This document shows, one piece after another, positions 38,001 through 53,590 of a stretch of 64,000 nt of DNA. The notes under the pieces were generated by a model. It saw only the letters and a program-made list of their open reading frames with translations. It was not told where the DNA came from and ran no database searches. The stretch is from Pratylenchus scribneri (taxonomy: Eukaryota; Nematoda; Chromadorea; Rhabditida; Pratylenchidae). The translations under genes were made by a program, and so were the position numbers. Each line of letters opens with the position of its first letter. Positions within the stretch are counted from its first letter, which is position 1. The stretch covers positions 1,054,001 to 1,118,000 of the forward strand of contig JAQSEB010000037.1 of the NCBI GenBank assembly GCA_030063045.1, read 5' to 3'.

Positions 38001-41000
38001 AATTTTCAATTATTTTTAATTTTTAAAAAATCAATACTGCATTGGTTTAATTGATTTTTAAAAAATCTTAGTCTATAGGGCAAAATCATGCAATATATTA
38101 ATTAAATCTTGAATAATTAGATTACTTAAAACCGGGTTTTTTACTAAAAATATCAGGGAAATTTTCAATTATTTTTAATTTTTAAAAAATCAATACTGCA
38201 TTGGTTTAATTGATTTTTAAAAAATCTTAGTCTATAGGGCAAAATCATGCAATATATTAATTAAATCTTGAATAATTAGATTACTTAAAACCGGGTTTTT
38301 TACTAAAAATATCAGGGAAATTTTCAATTATTTTTAATTTTTAAAAAATCAATACTGCATTGGTTTAATTGATTTTTAAAAAATCTTAGTCTATAGGGCA
38401 AAATCATGCAATATATTAATTAAATCTTGAATTATTAGATTACTTAAAACCGGGTTTTTTACTAAAAATATCATCGAAATTTTCAATCATTGGTTTAATT
38501 GATTTTTAGAAAATCTTAGATTGTAAAATAAGTTCATGCAATATATTAATTAAATCTTGAATAATTAGATTACTTAAAACCGGGTTTTTTACTAAAAATA
38601 TCATCGAAATTTTCAATCATTGGTTTAATTGATTTTTAGAAAATCTTAGATTGTAAAATAAGTTCATGCAATATATTAATTAAATCTTGAATTATTAGAT
38701 TACTTAAAACCGGGTTTTTTACTAAAAATATCATCGAAATTTTCAATTATTTTTAATTTTAAAAAATCAATAATACATTGGTTTAATTGATTTTCAGAAA
38801 ATCTTAGATTGTAAAATAAATTCATGCAATATATTAATTAAATCTTGAATTATTAGATTACTTAAAACCGGGTTTTTTACTAAAAATATCATCGAAATTT
38901 TCAATTATTTTTAATTTTAAAAAATCAATAATACATTGGTTTAATTGATTTTTAGAAAATCTTAGATTGTAAAATAAGTTCATGCAATATATTAATTAAA
39001 TCTTGAATTATTAGATTACTTAAAACCGGGTTTTTTACTAAAATATCAGGGAAATTTTCAATTATTTTTAATTTTAAAAATCAATAATACATTGGTTTAA
39101 TTGATTTTCAGAAAATCTTAGATTGTAAAATAAATTCATGCAATATATTAATTAAATCTTGAATTATTAGATTACTTAAAACCGGGTTTTTTACTAAAAA
39201 TATCATCGAAATTTTCAATTATTTTTAATTTTAAAAAATCAATAATACATTGGTTTAATTGATTTTTAGAAAATCTTAGATTGTAAAATAAGTTCATGCA
39301 ATATATTAATTAAATCTTGAATTATTAGATTACTTAAAACCGGGTTTTTTACTAAAAATATCATCGAAATTTTCAATTATTTTTAATTTTAAAAAATCAA
39401 TAATACATTGGTTTAATTGATTTTTAGAAAATCTTAGATTGTAAAATAAGTTCATGCAATATATTAATTAAATCTTGAATTATTAGATTACTTAAAACCG
39501 GGTTTTTTACTAAAAATATCATCGAAATTTTCAATTATTTTTAATTTTAAAAAATCAATAATACATTGGTTTAATTGATTTTCAGAAAATCTTAGATTGT
39601 AAAATAAATTCATGCAATATATTAATTAAATCTTGAATTATTAGATTACTTAAAACCGGGTTTTTTACTAAAAATATCATCGAAATTTTCAATTATTTTT
39701 AATTTTAAAAAATCAATAATACATTGGTTTAATTGATTTTTAGAAAATCTTAGATTGTAAAATAAGTTCATGCAATATATTAATTAAATCTTGAATTATT
39801 AGATTACTTAAAACCGGGTTTTTTACTAAAAATATCATCGAAATTTTCAATTATTTTTAATTTTAAAAAATCAATAATACATTGGTTTAATTGATTTTCA
39901 GAAAATCTTAGATTGTAAAATAAATTCATGCAATATATTAATTAAATCTTGAATTATTAGATTACTTAAAACCGGGTTTTTTACTAAAAATATCATCGAA
40001 ATTTTCAATTATTTTTAATTTTAAAAAATCAATAATACATTGGTTTAATTGATTTTTAGAAAATCTTAGATTGTAAAATAAGTTCATGCAATATATTAAT
40101 TAAATCTTGAATTATTAGATTACTTAAAACCGGGTTTTTTACTAAAATATCAGGGAAATTTTCAATTATTTTTAATTTTAAAAATCAATACTGCATTGGC
40201 TTAATTGATTTTTAAAAAATATTAGACAATAGACTAAATTCATACAATATATTAATTAATCTTGAATAATTAGATTACTTAAAACCGGGTTTTTTACTAA
40301 AAATATCAGGGAAATTTTCAATTATTTTTAATTTTAAAAAAATCAATACTACATTGGTTTAATTGATTTTTAGAAAATCTTAGACTGTAGATCTAAATCA
40401 TGCAATATATTAATTAAATCTGGAATAATTAGATTACTTAAAACCGGGTTTTTTACTAAAAATATCAAAGAAATTTTCAATTATTTTTAATTTTAAAAAA
40501 TCAATACTACATTGGTTTAATTGATTTTTATAAAATCTTAGACTGTAGACCTAAATCATGCAATATATTAATTAAATCTTGAATAATTAGATTACTTAAA
40601 ACCGGGTTTTTTACTAAAAATATCAGGGAAATTTTCAATTATTTTTAATTTTTAAAAAATCAATACTGCATTGGTTTAATTGATTTTTAAAAAATCTTAG
40701 TCTATAGGGCAAAATCATGCAATATATTAATTAAATCTTGAATAATTAGATTACTTAAAACCGGGTTTTTTACTAAAAATATCAGGGAAATTTTCAATTA
40801 TTTTTAATTTTTAAAAAATCAATACTGCATTGGTTTAATTGATTTTTAAAAAATCTTAGTCTATAGGGCAAAATCATGCAATATATTAATTAAATCTTGA
40901 ATAATTAGATTACTTAAAACCGGGTTTTTTACTAAAAATATCAGGGAAATTTTCAATTATTTTTAATTTTTAAAAAATCAATACTGCATTGGTTTAATTG

Positions 41001-44000
41001 ATTTTTAAAAAATCTTAGTCTATAGGGCAAAATCATGCAATATATTAATTAAATCTTGAATTATTAGATTACTTAAAACCGGGTTTTTTACTAAAAATAT
41101 CATCGAAATTTTCAATCATTGGTTTAATTGATTTTTAGAAAATCTTAGATTGTAAAATAAGTTCATGCAATATATTAATTAAATCTTGAATAATTAGATT
41201 ACTTAAAACCGGGTTTTTTACTAAAAATATCATCGAAATTTTCAATCATTGGTTTAATTGATTTTTAGAAAATCTTAGATTGTAAAATAAGTTCATGCAA
41301 TATATTAATTAAATCTTGAATTATTAGATTACTTAAAACCGGGTTTTTTACTAAAAATATCATCGAAATTTTCAATTATTTTTAATTTTAAAAAATCAAT
41401 AATACATTGGTTTAATTGATTTTCAGAAAATCTTAGATTGTAAAATAAATTCATGCAATATATTAATTAAATCTTGAATTATTAGATTACTTAAAACCGG
41501 GTTTTTTACTAAAAATATCATCGAAATTTTCAATTATTTTTAATTTTAAAAAATCAATAATACATTGGTTTAATTGATTTTTAGAAAATCTTAGATTGTA
41601 AAATAAGTTCATGCAATATATTAATTAAATCTTGAATTATTAGATTACTTAAAACCGGGTTTTTTACTAAAAATATCATCGAAATTTTCAATTATTTTTA
41701 ATTTTAAAAAATCAATAATACATTGGTTTAATTGATTTTCAGAAAATCTTAGATTGTAAAATAAGTTCATGCAATATATTAATTAAATCTTGAATTATTA
41801 GATTACTTAAAACCGGGTTTTTTACTAAAAATATCATCGAAATTTTCAATTATTTTTAATTTTAAAAAATCAATAATACATTGGTTTAATTGATTTTCAG
41901 AAAATCTTAGATTGTAAAATAAATTCATGCAATATATTAATTAAATCTTGAATTATTAGATTACTTAAAACCGGGTTTTTTACTAAAAATATCATCGAAA
42001 TTTTCAATTATTATTAATTTTAAAAAATCAATAATACATTGGTTTAATTGATTTTCAGAAAATCTTAGATTGTAAAATAAGTTCATGCAATATATTAATT
42101 AAATCTTGAATTATTAGATTACTTAAAACCGGGTTTTTTACTAAAAATATCATCGAAATTTTCAATTATTTTTAATTTTAAAAAATCAATAATACATTGG
42201 TTTAATTGATTTTTAGAAAATCTTAGATTGTAAAATAAATTCATGCAATATATTAATTAAATCTTGAATAATTAGATTACTTAAAACCGGGTTTTTTACT
42301 AAAAATATCATCGAAATTTTCAATTATTTTTAATTTTAAAAAATCAATACTGCATTGGTTTAATTGATTTTTAGATAATCTTATATTGTAAAATAAATTC
42401 ATGCAATATATTAATTAAATCTTGAATTATTAGATTACTTAAAACCGGGTTTTTTACTAAAAATATCATCGAAATTTTCAATTATTTTTAATTTTAAAAA
42501 ATCAATACTGCATTGGTTTAATTGATTTTTAGATAATCTTATATTGTAAAATAAATTCATGCAATATATTAATTAAATCTTGAATTATTAGATTACTTAA
42601 AACCGGGTTTTTTACTAAAAATATCATCGAAATTTTCAATTATTTTTAATTTTAAAAAATCAATACTGCATTGGTTTAATTGATTTTTAGATAATCTTAT
42701 ATTGTAAAATAAATTCATGCAATATATTAATTAAATCTTGAATTATTAGATTACTTAAAACCGGGTTTTTTACTAAAAATATCATCGAAATTTTCAATTA
42801 TTTTTAATTTTAAAAAATCAATACTGCATTGGTTTAATTGATTTTTAGAAAATCTTAGATTGTAAAATAAATTCATGCAATATATTAATTAAATCTTGAA
42901 TAATTAGATTACTTAAAACCGGGTTTTTTACTAAAAATATCATCGAAATTTTCAATTATTTTTAATTTTAAAAAATCAATACTGCATTGGTTTAATTGAT
43001 TTTTAGAAAATCTTAGATTGTAAAATAAATTCATGCAATATATTAATTAAATCTTGAATAATTAGATTATTTAAAACCGGGTTTTTTACTAAAAATATCA
43101 TCGAAATTTTCAATTATTTTTAATTTTAAAAAATCAATACTGCATTGGTTTAATTGATTTTCAGAAAATCTTAGATTGTAAAATAAGTTCATGCAATATA
43201 TTAATTAAATCTTGAATAATTAGATTACTTAAAACCGGGTTTTTTACTAAAAATATCATCGAAATTTTCAATTATTTTTAATTTAAAAAAATCAATACTG
43301 CATTGGTTTAATTGATTTTTAGATAATCTTATATTGTAAAATAAATTCATGCAATATATTAATTAAATCTTGAATAATTAGATTATTTAAAACCGGGTTT
43401 TTTACTAAAAATATCATCGAAATTTTCAATTATTTTTAATTTTAAAAAATCCATACTGTATTGGTTTAATTGATTTTTAAAAAATCTTAGATAATAGGGC
43501 AAAATCATGCAATATATTAATTAAATCTTGAATAATTAGATTATTTAAAACCGGGTTTTTTTACTAAAAATATCATCGAAATTTTCAATTATTTTTAATT
43601 TTAAAAAATCCATACTGTATTGGTTTAATTGATTTTTAAAAAATCTTAGATAATAGGGCAAAATCATGCAATATATTAATTAAATCTTGAATAATTAGAT
43701 TACTTAAAACCGGGTTTTTTACTAAAAATATCATCGAAATTTTCAATTATTTTTAATTTTAAAAAATCCATACTGTATTGGTTTAATTGATTTTTAAAAA
43801 ATCTTAGATAATAGGGCAAAATCATGCAATATATTAATTAAATCTTGAATAATTAGATTACTTAAAACCGGGTTTTTTACTAAAAATATCATCGAAATTT
43901 TCAATTATTTTTAATTTTAAAAAATCCATACTGTATTGGTTTAATTGATTTTTAAAAAATCTTAGATAATAGGGCAAAATCATGCAATATATTAATTAAA

Positions 44001-47000
44001 TCTTGAATAATTAGATTATTTAAAACCGGGTTTTTTACTAAAAATATCATCGAAATTTTCAATTATTTTTAATTTTAAAAAATCCATACTGTATTGGTTT
44101 AATTGATTTTTAAAAAATCTTAGATAATAGGGCAAAATCATGCAATATATTAATTAAATCTTGAATAATTAGATTATTTAAAACCGGGTTTTTTACTAAA
44201 AATATCATCGAAATTTTCAATTATTTTTAATTTTAAAAAATCCATACTGTATTGGTTTAATTGATTTTTAAAAAATCTTAGATAATAGGGCAAAATCATG
44301 CAATATATTAATTAAATCTTGAATAATTAGATTATTTAAAACCGGGTTTTTTTACTAAAAATATCATCGAAATTTTCAATTATTTTTAATTTTAAAAAAT
44401 CCATACTGTATTGGTTTAATTGATTTTTAAAAAATCTTAGATAATAGGGCAAAATCATGCAATATATTAATTAAATCTTGAATAATTAGATTATTTAAAA
44501 CCGGGTTTTTTTACTAAAAATATCATCGTAATTTTCAATTCTTTTTAATTTTAAAAAATCCATACTGTATTGGTTTAATTGATTTTTAAAAAATCTTAGA
44601 TAATAGGGCAAAATCATGCAATATATTAATTAAATCTTGAATAATTAGATTATTTAAAACCGGGTTTTTTTACTAAAAATATCATCGAAATTTTCAATTA
44701 TTTTTAATTTTAAAAAATCCATACTGTATTGGTTTAATTGATTTTTAAAAAATCTTAGATAATAGGGCAAAATCATGCAATATATTAATTAAATCTTGAA
44801 TAATTAGATTATTTAAAACCGGGTTTTTTTACTAAAAATATCATCGAAATTTTCAATTATTTTTAATTTTAAAAAATCCATACTGTATTGGTTTAATTGA
44901 TTTTTAAAAAATCTTAGATAATAGGGCAAAATCATGCAATATATTAATTAAATCTTGAATAATTAGATTATTTAAAACCGGTATTTTTTACTAAAAATAT
45001 CATCGAAATTTTCAATTATTTTTAATTTTAAAAAATCCATACTGTATTGGTTTAATTGATTTTTAAAAAATCTTAGATAATAGGGCAAAATCATGTAATA
45101 TATTAATTAAATCTTGAATAATTAGATTATTTAAAACCGGGTTTTTTTACTAAAAATATCATCGAAATTTTCAATTATTTTTAATTTTAAAAAATCCATA
45201 CTGTATTGGTTTAATTGATTTTTAAAAAATCTTAGATAATAGGGCAAAATCATGCAATATATTAATTAAATCTTGAATAATTAGATTATTTAAAACCGGT
45301 ATTTTTTACTAAAAATATCATCGAAATTTTCAATTATTTTTAATTTTAAAAAATCCATACTGTATTGGTTTAATTGATTTTTAAAAAATCTTAGATAATA
45401 GGGCAAAATCATGCAATATATTAATTAAATCTTGAATAATTAGATTATTTAAAACCGGGTTTTTTTACTAAAAATATCATCGAAATTTTCAATTATTTTT
45501 AATTTTAAAAAATCCATACTGTATTGGTTTAATTGATTTTTAAAAAATCTTAGATAATAGGGCAAAATCATGCAATATATTAATTAAATCTTGAATAATT
45601 AGATTATTTAAAACCGGGTTTTTTACTAAAAATATCATCGAAATTTTCAATTATTTTTAATTTTAAAAAATCCATACTGTATTGGTTTAATTGATTTTTA
45701 AAAAATCTTAGATAATAGGGCAAAATCATGCAATATATTAATTAAATCTTGAATAATTAGATTATTTAAAACCGGGTTTTTTACTAAAAATATCATCGAA
45801 ATTTTCAATTATTTTTAATTTTAAAAAATCCATACTGTATTGGTTTAATTGATTTTTAAAAAATCTTAGATAATAGGGCAAAATCATGCAATATATTAAT
45901 TAAATCTTGAATAATTAGATTATTTAAAACCGGTATTTTTTACTAAAAATATCATCGAAATTTTCAATTATTTTTAATTTTAAAAAATCCATACTGTATT
46001 GGTTTAATTGATTTTTAAAAAATCTTAGATAATAGGGCAAAATCATGCAATATATTAATTAAATCTTGAATAATTAGATTATTTAAAACCGGGTTTTTTT
46101 ACTAAAAATATCATCGAAATTTTCAATTATTTTTAATTTTAAAAAATCCATACTGTATTGGTTTAATTGATTTTTAAAAAATCTTAGATAATAGGGCAAA
46201 ATCATGCAATATATTAATTAAATCTTGAATAATTAGATTATTTAAAACCGGGTTTTTTACTAAAAATATCATCGAAATTTTCAATTATTTTTAATTTTAA
46301 AAAATCCATACTGTATTGGTTTAATTGATTTTTAAAAAATCTTAGATAATAGGGCAAAATCATGCAATATATTAATTAAATCTTGAATAATTAGATTATT
46401 TAAAACCGGGTTTTTTACTAAAAATATCATCGAAATTTTCAATTATTTTTAATTTTAAAAAATCAATACTGCATTGGTTTAATTGATTTTCAGAAAATCT
46501 TAGATTGTAAAATAAGATCATGCAATATATTAATTAAATCTTGAATAATTAGATTATTTAAAACCGGGTTTTTTACTAAAAATATCATCGAAATTTTCAA
46601 TTATTTTTAATTTTAAAAAATCCATACTGTATTGGTTTAATTGATTTTTAAAAAATCTTAGATAATAGGGCAAAATCATGCAATAAATTAATTAAATCTT
46701 GAATAATTAGATTATTTAAAACCGGGTTTTTTTACTAAAAATATCATCGAAATTTTCAATTATTTTTAATTTTAAAAAATCCATACTGCATTGGTTTAAT
46801 TGATTTTCAGAAAATCTTAGATTGTAAAATAAATTCATACAATATATTAATTAAATCTTGAATAATTAGATTATTTAAAACCGGGTTTTTTACTAAAAAT
46901 ATCATCGAAATTTTCAATTATTTTTAATTTTAAAAAATCCATACTGTATTGGTTTAATTGATTTTTAAAAAATCTTAGATAATAGGGCAAAATCATGCAA

Positions 47001-50000
47001 TATATTAATTAAATCTTGAATAATTAGATTATTTAAAACCGGGTTTTTTACTAAAAATATCATCGAAATTTTCAATTATTTTTAATTTTAAAAAATCCAT
47101 ACTGTATTGGTTTAATTGATTTTTAAAAAATCTTAGATAATAGGGCAAAATCATGCAATATATTAATTAAATCTTGAATAATTAGATTATTTAAAACCGG
47201 GTTTTTTTACTAAAAATATCATCGAAATTTTCAATTATTTTTAATTTTAAAAAATCCATACTGTATTGGTTTAATTGATTTTTAAAAAATCTTAGATAAT
47301 AGGGCAAAATCATGCAATATATTAATTAAATCTTGAATAATTAGATTATTTAAAACCGGGTTTTTTACTAAAAATATCATCGAAATTTTCAATTATTTTT
47401 AATTTTAAAAAATCCATACTGTATTGGTTTAATTGATTTTTAAAAAATCTTAGATAATAGGGCAAAATCATGCAATATATTAATTAAATCTTGAATAATT
47501 AGATTATTTAAAACCGGGTTTTTTACTAAAAATATCATCGAAATTTTCAATTATTTTTAATTTTAAAAAATCCATACTGTATTGGTTTAATTGATTTTTA
47601 AAAAATCTTAGATAATAGGGCAAAATCATGCAATATATTAATTAAATCTTGAATAATTAGATTATTTAAAACCGGGTTTTTTACTAAAAATATCATCGAA
47701 ATTTTCAATTATTTTTAATTTTAAAAAATCCATACTGTATTGGTTTAATTGATTTTTAAAAAATCTTAGATAATAGGGCAAAATCATGCAATATATTAAT
47801 TAAATCTTGAATAATTAGATTATTTAAAACCGGGTTTTTTACTAAAAATATCATCGAAATTTTCAATTATTTTTAATTTTAAAAAATCCATACTGTATTG
47901 GTTTAATTGATTTTTAAAAAATCTTAGATAATAGGGCAAAATCATGCAATATATTAATTAAATCTTGAATAATTAGATTATTTAAAACCGGGTTTTTTAC
48001 TAAAAATATCATCGAAATTTTCAATTATTTTTAATTTTAAAAAATCCATACTGTATTGGTTTAATTGATTTTTAAAAAATCTTAGATAATAGGGCAAAAT
48101 CATGCAATATATTAATTAAATCTTGAATAATTAGATTATTTAAAACCGGGTTTTTTTACTAAAAATATCATCGAAATTTTCAATTATTTTTAATTTTAAA
48201 AAATCCATACTGTATTGGTTTAATTGATTTTTAAAAAATCTTAGATAATAGGGCAAAATCATGCAATATATTAATTAAATCTTGAATAATTAGATTATTT
48301 AAAACCGGGTTTTTTTACTAAAAATATCATCGAAATTTTCAATTATTTTTAATTTTAAAAAATCAATACTGCATTGGTTTAATTGATTTTCAGATAATCT
48401 TAGATAATAGGGCAAAATCATGCAATATATTAATTAAATCTTGAATAATTAGATTATTTAAAACCGGGTTTTTTACTAAAAATATCATCGAAATTTTCAA
48501 TTATTTTTAATTTTAAAAAATCCATACTGTATTGGTTTAATTGATTTTTAAAAAATCTTAGATAATAGGGCAAAATCATGCAATAAATTAATTAAATCTT
48601 GAATAATTAGATTATTTAAAACCGGGTTTTTTTACTAAAAATATCATCGAAATTTTCAATTATTTTTAATTTTAAAAAATCCATACTGCATTGGTTTAAT
48701 TGATTTTCAGAAAATCTTAGATTGTAAAATAAATTCATACAATATATTAATTAAATCTTGAATAATTAGATTATTTAAAACCGGGTTTTTTACTAAAAAT
48801 ATCATCGAAATTTTCAATTATTTTTAATTTTAAAAAATCCATACTGTATTGGTTTAATTGATTTTTAAAAAATCTTAGATAATAGGGCAAAATCATGCAA
48901 TATATTAATTAAATCTTGAATAATTAGATTATTTAAAACCGGGTTTTTTTACTAAAAATATCATCGAAATTTTCAATTATTTTTAATTTTAAAAAATCCA
49001 TACTGTATTGGTTTAATTGATTTTTAAAAAATCTTAGATAATAGGGCAAAATCATGCAATATATTAATTAAATCTTGAATAATTAGATTATTTAAAACCG
49101 GGTTTTTTACTAAAAATATCATCGAAATTTTCAATTATTTTTAATTTTAAAAAATCCATACTGTATTGGTTTAATTGATTTTTAAAAAATCTTAGATAAT
49201 AGGGCAAAATCATGCAATATATTAATTAAATCTTGAATAATTAGATTATTTAAAACCGGGTTTTTTACTAAAAATATCATCGAAATTTTCAATTATTTTT
49301 AATTTTAAAAAATCAATACTGCATTGGTTTAATTGATTTTCAGAAAATCTTAGATTGTAAAATAAGATCATGCAATATATTAATTAAATCTTGAATAATT
49401 AGATTATTTAAAACCGGGTTTTTTACTAAAAATATCATCGAAATTTTCAATTATTTTTAATTTTAAAAAATCCATACTGTATTGGTTTAATTGATTTTTA
49501 AAAAATCTTAGATAATAGGGCAAAATCATGCAATAAATTAATTAAATCTTGAATAATTAGATTATTTAAAACCGGGTTTTTTTACTAAAAATATCATCGA
49601 AATTTTCAATTATTTTTAATTTTAAAAAATCCATACTGCATTGGTTTAATTGATTTTCAGAAAATCTTAGATTGTAAAATAAATTCATACAATATATTAA
49701 TTAAATCTTGAATAATTAGATTATTTAAAACCGGGTTTTTTACTAAAAATATCATCGAAATTTTCAATTATTTTTAATTTTAAAAAATCCATACTGTATT
49801 GGTTTAATTGATTTTTAAAAAATCTTAGATAATAGGGCAAAATCATGCAATATATTAATTAAATCTTGAATAATTAGATTATTTAAAACCGGGTTTTTTA
49901 CTAAAAATATCATCGAAATTTTCAATTATTTTTAATTTTAAAAAATCCATACTGTATTGGTTTAATTGATTTTTAAAAAATCTTAGATAATAGGGCAAAA

Positions 50001-53000
50001 TCATGCAATATATTAATTAAATCTTGAATAATTAGATTATTTAAAACCGGGTTTTTTTACTAAAAATATCATCGAAATTTTCAATTATTTTTAATTTTAA
50101 AAAATCCATACTGTATTGGTTTAATTGATTTTTAAAAAATCTTAGATAATAGGGCAAAATCATGCAATATATTAATTAAATCTTGAATAATTAGATTATT
50201 TAAAACCGGGTTTTTTACTAAAAATATCATCGAAATTTTCAATTATTTTTAATTTTAAAAAATCCATACTGTATTGGTTTAATTGATTTTTAAAAAATCT
50301 TAGATAATAGGGCAAAATCATGCAATATATTAATTAAATCTTGAATAATTAGATTATTTAAAACCGGGTTTTTTACTAAAAATATCATCGAAATTTTCAA
50401 TTATTTTTAATTTTAAAAAATCCATACTGTATTGGTTTAATTGATTTTTAAAAAATCTTAGATAATAGGGCAAAATCATGCAATATATTAATTAAATCTT
50501 GAATAATTAGATTATTTAAAACCGGGTTTTTTACTAAAAATATCATCGAAATTTTCAATTATTTTTAATTTTAAAAAATCCATACTGTATTGGTTTAATT
50601 GATTTTTAAAAAATCTTAGATAATAGGGCAAAATCATGCAATATATTAATTAAATCTTGAATAATTAGATTATTTAAAACCGGGTTTTTTACTAAAAATA
50701 TCATCGAAATTTTCAATTATTTTTAATTTTAAAAAATCCATACTGTATTGGTTTAATTGATTTTTAAAAAATCTTAGATAATAGGGCAAAATCATGCAAT
50801 ATATTAATTAAATCTTGAATAATTAGATTATTTAAAACCGGGTTTTTTACTAAAAATATCATCGAAATTTTCAATTATTTTTAATTTTAAAAAATCCATA
50901 CTGTATTGGTTTAATTGATTTTTAAAAAATCTTAGATAATAGGGCAAAATCATGCAATATATTAATTAAATCTTGAATAATTAGATTATTTAAAACCGGG
51001 TTTTTTTACTAAAAATATCATCGAAATTTTCAATTATTTTTAATTTTAAAAAATCCATACTGTATTGGTTTAATTGATTTTTAAAAAATCTTAGATAATA
51101 GGGCAAAATCATGCAATATATTAATTAAATCTTGAATAATTAGATTATTTAAAACCGGGTTTTTTTACTAAAAATATCATCGAAATTTTCAATTATTTTT
51201 AATTTTAAAAAATCAATACTGCATTGGTTTAATTGATTTTCAGATAATCTTAGATAATAGGGCAAAATCATGCAATATATTAATTAAATCTTGAATAATT
51301 AGATTATTTAAAACCGGGTTTTTTACTAAAAATATCATCGAAATTTTCAATTATTTTTAATTTTAAAAAATCCATACTGTATTGGTTTAATTGATTTTTA
51401 AAAAATCTTAGATAATAGGGCAAAATCATGCAATATATTAATTAAATCTTGAATAATTAGATTATTTAAAACCGGGTTTTTTACTAAAAATATCATCGAA
51501 ATTTTCAATTATTTTTAATTTTAAAAAATCCATACTGTATTGGTTTAATTGATTTTTAAAAAATCTTAGATAATAGGGCAAAATCATGCAATATATTAAT
51601 TAAATCTTGAATAATTAGATTATTTAAAACCGGGTTTTTTTACTAAAAATATCATCGAAATTTTCAATTATTTTTAATTTTAAAAAATCCATACTGTATT
51701 GGTTTAATTGATTTTTAAAAAATCTTAGATAATAGGGCAAAATCATGCAATATATTAATTAAATCTTGAATAATTAGATTATTTAAAACCGGGTTTTTTT
51801 ACTAAAAATATCATCGAAATTTTCAATTATTTTTAATTTTAAAAAATCCATACTGTATTGGTTTAATTGATTTTTAAAAAATCTTAGATAATAGGGCAAA
51901 ATCATGCAATATATTAATTAAATCTTGAATAATTAGATTATTTAAAACCGGGTTTTTTTACTAAAAATATCATCGAAATTTTCAATTATTTTTAATTTTA
52001 AAAAATCCATAATGTATTGGTTTAATTGATTTTTAAAAAATCTTAGATAATAGGGCAAAATCATGCAATATATTAATTAAATCTTGAATAATTAGATTAT
52101 TTAAAACCGGGTTTTTTACTAAAAATATCATCGAAATTTTCAATTATTTTTAATTTTAAAAAATCAATACTGCATTGGTTTAATTGATTTTCAGAAAATC
52201 TTAGATTGTAAAATAAGATCATGCAATATATTAATTAAATCTTGAATAATTAGATTACTTAAAACCGGGTTTTTTACTAAAAATATCATCGAAATTTTCA
52301 ATTATTTTTAATTTTAAAAAATCCATACTGTATTGGTTTAATTGATTTTTAAAAAATCTTAGATAATAGGGCAAAATCACGCAATATATTAATTAAATCT
52401 TGAATAATTAGATTACTTAAAACCGGGTTTTTTACTAAAAATATCATCGAAATTTTCAATTATTTTTAATTTTAAAAAATCAATACTGCATTGGTTTAAT
52501 TGATTTTTAGAAAATTTTAGATAATAGGGCAAAATCACGCAATATATTAATTAAATCTTGAATAATTAGATTACTTAAAACCGGGTTTTTTACTAAAAAT
52601 ATCATCGAAATTTTCAATTATTTTTAATTTTAAAAAATCAATACTGCATTGGTTTAATTGATTTTCAGAAAATCTTAGATTGTAAAATAAATTCATGCAA
52701 TATATTAATTAAATCTTGAATAATTAGATTACTTAAAACCGGGTTTTTTACTAAAAATATCATCGAAATTTTCAATTATTTTTAAATTTTAAAAAATCAA
52801 TACTGCATTGGTTTAATTGATTTTGAGAAAATCTTAGATTGTAAAATAAATTCATGCAATATATTAATTAAATCTTGAATAATTAAATTACTTAAAACCG
52901 GGTTTTTTACTAAAAATATCAGGGAAATTTTCAATTATTTTTAATTTAAAAAAATCAATACTGCATTGGTTTAATTGATTTTTAGATAATCTTATATTGT

Positions 53001-53590
53001 AAAATAAATTCATGCAATATATTAATTAAATCTTGAATAATTAGATTACTTAAAACCGGGTTTTTTACTAAAAATATCATCGAAATTTTCAATTATTTTT
53101 AATTTTAAAAAATCAATAATACATTGGTTTAATTGATTTTTAGAAAATCTTAGATTGTAAAATAAATTCATGCAATATATTAATTAAATCTTGAATAATT
53201 AGATTACTTAAAACCGGGTTTTTTACTAAAAATATCATCGAAATTTTCAATTATTTTTAATTTTAAAAAATCAATAATACATTGGTTTAATTGATTTTTA
53301 GAAAATCTTAGATTGTAAAATAAATTCATGCAATATATTAATTAAATCTTGAATAATTAGATTACTTAAAACCGGGTTTTTTACTAAAAATATCATCGAA
53401 ATTTTCAATTATTTTTAATTTAAAAAAATCAATACTGCATTGGTTTAATTGATTTTTAGATAATCTTATATTGTAAAATAAATTCATGCAATATATTAAT
53501 TAAATCTTGAATAATTAGATTACTTAAAACCGGGTTTTTTACTAAAAATATCATCGAAATTTTCAATTATTTTTAATTTTAAAAAATCCA
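23021..53590. repeat. Large satellite array, 154-159-bp monomer, about 195 copies
   Basis: Every monomer contains TTAAAACCGGGTTTTTTACT, GAAATTTTCAATTATTTTTA, a TGCATTGG or TGTATTGG block, and GCAATATATTAATTAAATCT. Length differences come mainly from AAATCAGAG versus AAAAATATCAGGG or ATCATCG and from T-run changes. Subfamilies are ordered along the array: AGACTGTAGACC types to about 31.1 kb, mixed GGAATAATTAGATTACTT types to 38.4 kb, ATCATCG/GATTGTAAAATAA types to 43.4 kb, TCCATACTGTATTGG types to 52.3 kb, then mixed forms. The 60-90-codon ORFs inside are repeat artefacts. Such arrays usually form heterochromatin or centromeric DNA; nothing here proves which. Confidence 0.98.

Noticed and set aside
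23021..53590. CRISPR-like array
   Set aside because: Monomers are contiguous with no unique spacers, and the sequence is eukaryotic.
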